From: Hormiphora californensis
Taxonomy: Eukaryota > Ctenophora > Tentaculata > Cydippida > Pleurobrachiidae
Assembly (NCBI GenBank): GCA_020137815.1
Contig: CM035352.1
Location: forward strand, 9,323,176 to 9,387,175
DNA: 64,000 nucleotides
Direction: 5' to 3'
The notes under the pieces are model-generated. The model saw only the letters and a list, made by a program, of their open reading frames with translations, ran no database searches and was not told where the DNA came from. The position numbers and the translations under genes are program-made. Shown in pieces: positions 1-64,000 of this stretch. How positions within the stretch are numbered: position 1 is the first letter of the stretch; every line of letters begins with the position of its first letter.

Positions 1-56489
<56,489 letters not shown>

Positions 56490-57436
56490 AACTATAAGGA
56501 GCAATGATTAACTTTGTGTGATAAAAACAGAACGACAAAAGAGAAAAAACGCACCACAAAATGAACCAGGCGTTGGGGCGTTTGGGGCACTGCATGGATA
56601 CTACTGAGAGAAATCTTCCTCTCCGCCGACCCTGCTGTATATCTTCCTACGCATATCCGGGTTGGTGATTCTCCCGTTATGTGTAATCCTAGTGTGCTTA
56701 CCAGCTTGCCAAAAGGAAACACATGGCAAATGCAGCATCTCATCAGAGGGTGAGGGCAAATGCAGCACTTGGAGCCAATCACACGGTGAATCCCATGAGA
56801 GGGAGTTGTGCCATTTTCCACCTGGCTATCATTGGTAGACATGTGTGAGTCTCTGAGTAGTGAATTACCCCTCTGTGCGCAAGACGCCCCTGTAATTTAC
56901 AGGGGCGTCTTGCCATTTAAAATGGGTGGTAACCAATCTGAGTAGTGAGTTGACCCGTACAGCCACCTGCAGTGCTACAATCTACTATTAGTACATCCCC
57001 CAGACAACCTCTGAGAAGAAGAGTTGACCCGTTGTTGGGGATCGCTCCAACGAGTCAGAAAAAAAGCTCTTTTCTTTGAAATCACTGGAAGATTTCAGCA
57101 GTTTTGATTTGTCCACTGAAACAGTAACACGTGGGTGGAGATCACGACATGAGTAATGCTACTGGCTAGACATTTGCAGCAAAATTGTCGCAAGATTTTC
57201 CACCAGCCACCTGCACTGTACAGTGTGTTCCGGAACTGTGTTCCCGGGAACTCCAAGAAGATTCCCGGAATGTAAGAACTCTGAGTGCAAGTGGGAATTA
57301 TGCCCACGCACAGAAATAATACGAGAAAATTTCCGATTTCCATGCATACATTCCGATATCCCTCTACCCTTCCCGACCCTTCCAGTTTTCCTCTTATATC
57401 GTTAGCATCCAACTCTATATCGAGTTAGAGACCAAC
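56490..57436. promoter_or_regulatory. Head-to-head intergenic region, possible bidirectional promoter
   Basis: The two genes are divergently oriented with about 1.07 kb between start codons. I see no coding sequence here. The region holds a 25-bp palindrome of ACGCCCCTGTAA-type at about 56,881-56,906, a short direct repeat (AAATGCAGCA) near 56,720-56,770, and no obvious TATA box. A shared promoter is inferred from layout only. Confidence 0.3.
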
Positions 57437-57580
57437 TTCCCTATCTAACCACCCCCACTTTTCAATTTAGCCATGGTTCCGCTATCTAACCACCCCCACT
57501 TTTCAATTTAGCCTTAGTTCTGCGCTATCTAACCACCCCCACTTTTCAATTTAGCCATGGTTCCGCTATCTCCGAGGTTT
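57437..57580 (+). repeat. Triplicated translation-start region with an upstream mini-ORF
   Basis: Three tandem copies of a roughly 43-bp unit (CTATCTAACCACCCCCACTT, then TTCAATTTAGCC...GTTC.G). Copy 1 has an ATG at 57,473 that reads MVPLSNHPHFSI and stops at TAG (57,509-57,511). Copy 2 has lost the ATG (CCTTAG). Copy 3 carries the ATG used for the transporter at 57,557, with the same first codons (MVPLS). The upstream ORF is therefore a by-product of duplicating the start codon. Each copy also holds TTTTCAATTTAG, an acceptor-like string. Confidence 0.75.
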
Positions 57581-60500
57581 ATGATTGAGCCCGTCATGTT
57601 TCTGGTGATGTTGGTGTATATAATGTGCGTTATTAACTCCTTCGCAATAACTCAGGCAGACGTCTGGTACACTGAGTCTGGAGGCAACGAGACTCTTGTT
57701 AGGTAAATATATGATGCAGACCATTGGTCCCCCTGTGTTTACCCCTATAGTTGCTCACTAGTTGCTCACTTTACCCCTATTATAGTTGCTCACTAGTTGC
57801 TCACTTTACCCCTATTATAGTTGCTCACTAGTTGCTCACTTTACCCCTATAGTTGCTCACTAGTTGCTCACTTTACCCCTATTATAGTTGCTCACTAGTT
57901 GCTCACTTTACCCCTATTATAGTTGCTCACTAGTTGCTCACTTTACCCCTATTATAGTTGCTCACTAGTTGCTCACTTTACCCCTATTATAGTTGCTCAC
58001 TAGTTGCTCACTTTACCCCTATTATAGTTGCTCACTAGTTGCTCACTTTACCCCTATTATAGTTGCTCACTAGTTGCTCACTTTACCCCTATAGTTGCTC
58101 ACTAGTTGCTCACTTTACCCCTATTATAGTTGCTCACTAGTTGCTCACTTTACCCCTATTATAGTTGCTCACTAGTTGCTCACTTTACCCCTATAGTTGC
58201 TCACTAGTTGCTCACTTTACCCCTATAGTTGCTCACTAGTTGCTCACTTTACCCCTATAGTTGCTCACTAGTTGCTCACTTTACCCCTATTATAGTTGCT
58301 CACTAGTTGCTCACTTTACCCCTATTATAGTTGCTCACTAGTTGCTCACTAGTTGCTCACTAGTTGCTCACTTTACCCCTATAGTTGCTCACTAGTTGCT
58401 CACTTTACCCCTATTATAGTTGCTCACTAGTTGCTCACTTTACCCCTATAATTGCTCACTAGTTGCTCACTTTACCCCTATTATAGTTGCTCACTAGTTG
58501 CTCACTTTACCCCTATAGTTGCTCACTAGTTGCTCACTTTACCCCTATAGTTGCTCACTAGTTGCTCACTTTACCCCTATAGTTGCTCACTAGTTGCTCA
58601 CTAGTTGCTCACTTTACCCCTATAGTTGCTCACTAGTTGCTCACTTTACCCCTATTATAGTTGCTCACTAGTTGCTCACTTTACCCCTATTATAGTTGCT
58701 CACTAGTTGCTCACTTTACCCCTATTATAGTTGCTCACTAGTTGCTCACTTTACCCCTATTATAGTTGCTCACTAGTTGCTCACTTTACCCCTATAGTTG
58801 CTCACTAGTTGCTCACTTTACCCCTATAGTTGCTCACTAGTTGCTCACTTTACCCCTATTATAGTTGCTCACTAGTTGCTCACTTTACCCCTATTATAGT
58901 TGCTCACTTTACCCCTATTATAGTTGCTCACTAGTTGCTCACTTTACCCTATTATAGTTGCTCACTAGTTGCTCACTTTACCCCTATTATAGTTGCTCAC
59001 TAGTTGCTCACTTTACCCCTATAGTTGCTCACTAGTTGCTCACTTTACCCCTATAGTTGCTCACTAGTTGCTCACTTTACCCCTATAGTTGCTCACTAGT
59101 TGCTCACTAGTTGCTCACTTTACCCCTATAGTTGCTCACTAGTTGCTCACTTTACCCCTATTATAGTTGCTCACTAGTTGCTCACTTTACCCCTATAATA
59201 GTTGCTCACTAGTTGCTCACTTTACCCCTATAGTTGCTCACTAGTTGCTCACTTTACCCCTATAGTTGCTCACTAGTTGCTCACTTTACCCCTATAGTTG
59301 CTCACTAGTTGCTCACTTTACCCCTATTATAGTTGCTCACTAGTTGCTCACTTTACCCCTATAGTTGCTCACTAGTTGCTCACTTTACCCCTATAATAGT
59401 TGCTCACTAGTTGCTCACTTTACCCCTATAGTTGCTCACTAGTTGCTCACTTTACCCCTATTATAGTTGCTCACTAGTTGCTCACTTTACCCCTATTATA
59501 GTTGCTCACTAGTTGCTCACTTTACCCCTATAGTTGCTCACTAGTTGCTCACTAGTTGCTCACTTTACCCCTATAGTTGCTCACTAGTTGCTCACTTTAC
59601 CCCTATTATAGTTGCTCACTAGTTGCTCACTTTACCCCTATAGTTGCTCACTAGTTGCTCACTAGTTGCTCACTTTACCCCTATAGTTGCTCACTAGTTG
59701 CTCACTAGTTGCTCACTTTACCCCTATAGTTGCTCACTAGTTGCTCACTTTACCCCTATTATAGTTGCTCACTAGTTGCTCACTTTACCCCTATTATAGT
59801 TGCTCACTAGTTGCTCACTTTACCCCTATTATAGTTGCTCACTAGTTGCTCACTTTACCCCTATTATAGTTGCTCACTAGTTGCTCACTTTACCCCTATA
59901 GTTGCTCACTAGTTGCTCACTTTACCCCTATAGTTGCTCACTAGTTGCTCACTTTACCCCTATAGTTGCTCACTAGTTGCTCACTTTACCCCTATAATAG
60001 TTGCTCACTAGTTGCTCACTTTACCCCTATTATAGTTGCTCACTAGTTGCTCACTTTACCCCTATAGTTGCTCACTAGTTGCTCACTTTACCCCTATAGT
60101 TGCTCACTAGTTGCTCACTTTACCCCTATTATAGTTGCTCACTAGTTGCTCACTTTACCCCTATTATAGTTGCTCACTAGTTGCTCACTTTACCCCTATT
60201 ATAGTTGCTCACTAGTTGCTCACTTTACCCCTATAGTTGCTCACTAGTTGCTCACTAGTTGCTCACTTTACCCCTATAGTTGCTCACTAGTTGCTCACTT
60301 TACCCCTATAATAGTTGCTCACTAGTTGCTCACTTTACCCCTATTATAGTTGCTCACTAGTTGCTCACTTTACCCCTATTATAGTTGCTCACTAGTTGCT
60401 CACTTTACCCCTATAGTTGCTCACTAGTTGCTCACTTTACCCCTATTATAGTTGCTCACTAGTTGCTCACTTTACCCCTATAGTTGCTCACTAGTTGCTC

Positions 60501-63500
60501 ACTTTACCCCTATTATAGTTGCTCACTAGTTGCTCACTTTACCCCTATAGTTGCTCACTAGTTGCTCACTTTACCCCTATAGTTGCTCACTAGTTGCTCA
60601 CTTTACCCCTATTATAGTTGCTCACTTGTTTATGAGCCCGACATGTGCCATATAACATGTCATAATGTCATATAACTATCAGCGGGTCTATTGGTTATGT
60701 AATAATCACATGTTACCTTCACAATAATAAGCCCACCTTCACCTGCAGGCACTGTCTATACAACAAGAAGGAGAAGATATGCAGTGAATTGATAGAAAAT
60801 AGCACCACGCCTTACAGTGTCTTTAACACCTGGTTAACATTAGAAAATGGTAATACTTCTTGAATCGTTCATACGGGAGCACAGTGTCGGTCGACTTCCT
60901 CAGTTATTCTCCAAACTCTCTACACAAGGTGCTGATACTAACAACTGTATGTTGTTACAGGTTTGGTTGGTATTGTAGTAAACCTTCTCTGTGGGTATCT
61001 CCTAGACAGGTTCCCCCGAACCCTCTTCCTTCATTCCTCAACATTCTCCCTGATATTCATCATGGCGGGTTAGTACGTTACTCCATGTATAATTATATTG
61101 TTATTATCTATTATGCCAAAAACTAAATGAAATTAGTTGGCTGGAAAGGTGACCACTTTTGTTGTCAAACTGACACCTTTGCCGTCTCCGGGTTTTTTTT
61201 TCATCGTCATATCCCTCTCTGATCACTATGATTTCTCTCTCTCTCTCTCTCCTCTCTCTCTCCTCTCTCTCTCGCTCATCTCCATCTCTCTCCCTCTCTC
61301 TCTCTCTCCTCTCTCTCTCTCTCCGTCTCTCTCTCTTCCTCTCTCTCTCTCTCTCTCTCTCGTCTCTCTCACTCTCTCTCTCTCCTCTCTCCTCCTTCTT
61401 CTCTCGTCTCTCTCTTCTCTATCTCTCTCTCTCGTTCTCTCTTTCCCTCTCTTTCCGTAACCCGGTCCGGGCAAGGTGTCAGTTTTGACAACAAAAGTGG
61501 TCACCTTTCCAGCCAACAATTTCCATTTATTTTTTTTTTTGGCATAATTTTAGGTTCATTTTGTGGTATTTTTGATGTAAAATATGATGTTAGACATGTC
61601 TGGACGTAGCAGAACTTGTAAAGACCGTCAGGAATCGCTAAAGTACGGAAATTTCAATTTTGAAGTCATTATGACGTCATAGCGTGACGTCATGACGTTA
61701 TAACGTCATGCTAGTGAAAAAATTATTATCAGGCTCATCTAGATAAAGATGCTGACTAAGTTTGAGATCGATTGGACAAGATTTGACGTCGCTATGGCGA
61801 AAAACGCACTATCGTCATATCTATTTTATACAGTCTTAAAAACTTCAGACGCGATTTAAGACCCTTGGAAATAGAGTTTCAACAAATTCGCGATATAGTT
61901 TCTGAAAGTTTAGACGATTATCTTTCATAAGTGTGGTCTCCATTTTTCAATCAGAAGCCGTCTTCAGGGTGTAAATTGAGCTCAAAGAAGTTGGTTGATT
62001 TTGAAAATGTCTTAACTTTATGACAGTTTTTTAGGACGTTCTGGTTGGACCTAGAACATGAAAAACCGTCCAATAACAACAATTCAAACGATTATCTTTC
62101 GAATGCAACAAACGAGAAGTGTCTACCTCTTGTAGTTTTTCCAGAAAATTGTCTGCAAATTGTGTAAAAAAGCGTCTATCTATATATATATGGATGTATA
62201 TATAGACCCGTGACATTTATTGCTTTTTTCACCATATCATAACTCTAAAACTAAAAGAGATAGAGACTTGATCTTTTGAACTCCAGTAGATCTAGTCTAC
62301 GTGACACTGTATACCAAATTTCAGACCGATTGGTGCAGTGGGGGCCTCGCTATGGGCGTCGCAAAATGCCATTTTTGGCTAAAAACTGAAAAAACTTATT
62401 ACTGCTTTCTGGCACACGCGGCTGGGGGGTGGTGGTCACCTTTGCGCTTGCCAGCGCAGTGATAATAGTTGTATTATAGTGCTAAATTGTAATTGTTATT
62501 ACCTATATAGTGTATCCAATCTAATAGTTCACCTCTCTCTACAATTAGTACAGCTCTTCAATTCCTTCAGTCCTATCGATGCCCATATGGACATATTTCA
62601 TCACCAACATCATTGCCTACTTGGGCGGATCTTTTGGAGTCTTCATGTCGTAAGTATTGGGTAGTACTGGCTAGTATTGGGTGGTATTGGGTAGTATTGG
62701 GTAGTATTGGGTGGTATTGGGTAGTATTGGGTAGTATTGGGTAGTATTGGGTGGTATTGGGTGGTATTGGGTGGTATTGGGTAGTATTGGGTAGTATTGG
62801 GTAGTATTGGGTAGTATTGGGTAGTATTGGGTGGTATTGGGTAGTGTTGGGCAGTGTTGGGCAGTATTGGATAGTATTGGGTAGTATTGGATAATATTGG
62901 GTAGTATTGGGTAGTATTGGATAGTATTGGATAGTATTGGGTAGTATTGGGTAGTATTGGGTGGTATTGGCTAGTGTTGGGCAGTATTGGATAGTATTGG
63001 CTAGTATTGGATAATATTGGGTAGTATTGGGTAGTATTGGATAGTATTGGGTAGTGTTGGGTAGTATTGGGTAGTGTTGGGTAGTGTTGGGTAGTATTGG
63101 GTGGTATTGGGTGGTATTGGGTGGTATTGGGTAGTGTTGGGTAGTATTGGGTGGTATTGGGCAGTATTGGATAGTATTGGGTGGTGTTGGGTAGTATTGG
63201 GTAGTATTGGGTAGTATTGGGTAGTATTGGGTAAAGTATTGGGTGGTATTGGGCAGTATTGGATAGTATTGGGTGGTATTGGGTAGTATTGGGGAGTATT
63301 GGGTAGTATTGGGTAGTATTGGGTAGTGTTGGGTAGTGTTGGGCAGTATTGGATAGTATTGGGTAGTATTGGGTGGTGTTGGGTAGTATTGGGTGGTATT
63401 GGGTAGTATTGGGTGGTATTGGGTAGTATTGGGTAGTATTGGATAGTATTGGGTAGTGTTGGGTAGTATTGGGTAGTATTGGGTAGTGTTGGGTAGTATT

Positions 63501-63965
63501 GGGTAGGTTGGGTAGTGTTTAATGGATGTTCTGTATAATTTTATTACATTTACCCCACGACCTCGACCCCCCACCCCCATCACTCCCTCTTAGCAGTACA
63601 GCCATTACTAAATACCATGATACCACTGAAAGGCAGTCTATGAACAATCGTATACCTTTCAATAACTGTAACATCCAACTCCCTGCACTACTATAATCCA
63701 CACTCGCTACATCCCCCCTCGCCCCTCCTTTGCCCCTCTCTGTGTCCCGGGTAAAGGCAATGAACATATAACGACCTCTATAACCTACTTTCAGATCCTC
63801 CTTCGCCTACGTAGCGGATGTCCGGACAAGAAAAGTAGAACAACAAGGATCGTGATAGCCGACAGTATGATACAGCTTGGCGCTATGTTTGCAGTACTAT
63901 TCGCTGGGGAACTTATGGCACACTCAACTTGGTATTCATCACCTCTTGCTGGACTTTGTATTGTG
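57557..63965 (+). CDS. SLC46-like major facilitator transporter, first five exons (continues right)
   Basis: Exons 57,557-57,702 (ends phase 2), 60,749-60,849 (2 to 1), 60,961-61,072 (1 to 2), 62,554-62,649 (2 to 2) and 63,795-63,965. The start MVPLSPRFMIEP leads into a membrane helix (VMFLVMLVYIMCVINSFAIT), then an extracellular loop with Cys and NxT sites (SGGNETLV; ENSTTPYSV). Further helices are GLVGIVVNLLCGYLLDRFPR, IWTYFITNIIAYLGGSFGVF and AMFAVLFAGELM. SSFAYVADV followed by RTTRIVIADS matches the SLC46 family (folate/heme/cyclic-dinucleotide-type H+ symporters) in the first six-helix half. Exon 5 changes frame after VADV near 63,820 and would hit TGA at 63,852, so there is either a base error or a disabling frameshift. 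The exon 3 donor is taken as GTACGT because it fits phase. Confidence 0.75.
57745..60632 (+). repeat. 31/34-bp TTGCTCACTAG array, about 2.9 kb (first intron of the transporter)
   Basis: Roughly 85 copies of AGTTGCTCACTAGTTGCTCA, CTTTACCCCTAT(TAT). Each contains CTTTACCCCTATTATAG|TTG or CCCCTATAG, a pyrimidine-AG acceptor-like string on the coding strand. The array starts from GTTTACCCCTATAG 40 bp past the exon 1 donor. The true acceptor is CTTCACCTGCAG at 60,748. Confidence 0.92.
61115..62467. mobile_element. Second copy of the CT-core TIR element and its 0.9-kb body
   Basis: GCCAAAAACTAAATGAAATT, AGTTGGCTGGAAAGGTGACC ends enclose a CTCTCT tract (61,215-61,455); the inverse ends at about 61,545. 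The body to 62,467 matches 10,047-11,160 in order and ends CACCTTTGCGCTTGCCAGCG, CAGTGATAA. Confidence 0.78.
62650..63515 (+). repeat. 10-bp GTAGTATTGG array seeded at the exon 4 donor
   Basis: The intron begins TC|GTAAGTATTGG and passes straight into about 85 copies of GTAGTATTGG/GTGGTATTGG. The unit is the donor sequence minus one A. No strong donor is regenerated in the array. Confidence 0.9.
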
Positions 63966-64000
63966 GTATGTGATGTTTCTCTCTCTCTCTCCTTCACATC

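Noticed and set aside
62573-63583. 336-codon PNTTQYYPIL repeat ORF on the minus strand
   Set aside because: Antisense reading of the 10-bp donor-seeded array.

Overview
This is eukaryotic, almost certainly animal, DNA. Both genes are cut into short exons with GT-AG introns. They encode typical metazoan extracellular modules (kringle, sushi/CCP, F5/8 type C, WSC-like, PAN-like and Ig-like folds) and an SLC46-like transporter. Interstitial TTAGGG runs, a tRNA-derived SINE, MITEs and heavy minisatellite content also fit an invertebrate. A sponge or other early-branching marine animal is plausible, but the species cannot be told from this sequence. Nothing looks bacterial or viral.

Layout. (1) One very large minus-strand gene fills about 1-56.5 kb. 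It starts with a signal peptide at 56,489, and I trace 82 exons (about 10.4 kb coding) running off the left edge. Hand-derived exon phases agree at every junction except the first kringle (exons 9/10). The product is a secreted or cell-surface mosaic: PAN-like module, lectin-like beta-sandwich modules, a WSC-like domain, three kringles, at least six F5/8C (fucolectin-like) units, Cys-rich modules, one CCP and Ig-like folds near the left edge. (2) About 56.5-57.5 kb is the head-to-head intergenic region. (3) A plus-strand SLC46-type major facilitator gene starts at 57,557 and runs off the right edge; I see five exons.

Most of the window is intronic repeat. Two things stand out. First, a 4.3-kb terminal-inverted-repeat element sits inside the coding sequence of the third kringle. 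Its ends carry a splice donor (CTA|GTAAAG) and a matching acceptor (CTTTACTAG|GG), so it reads as an introner-like mobile element that became an intron. Second, many minisatellites start exactly on splice junctions and copy the signal itself. There are arrays of exon-tail plus 5' splice site (56-bp, 74-bp, 45-bp and many 2-4 copy cases), arrays of 3' splice sites (27-bp, 36/42-bp) and two 18-bp arrays that multiply a CTAAC branchpoint-like motif. This is pervasive enough to suggest a local mechanism that expands splice-site DNA.

All exon coordinates were derived by reading splice motifs and phase by hand and have not been checked against transcripts.
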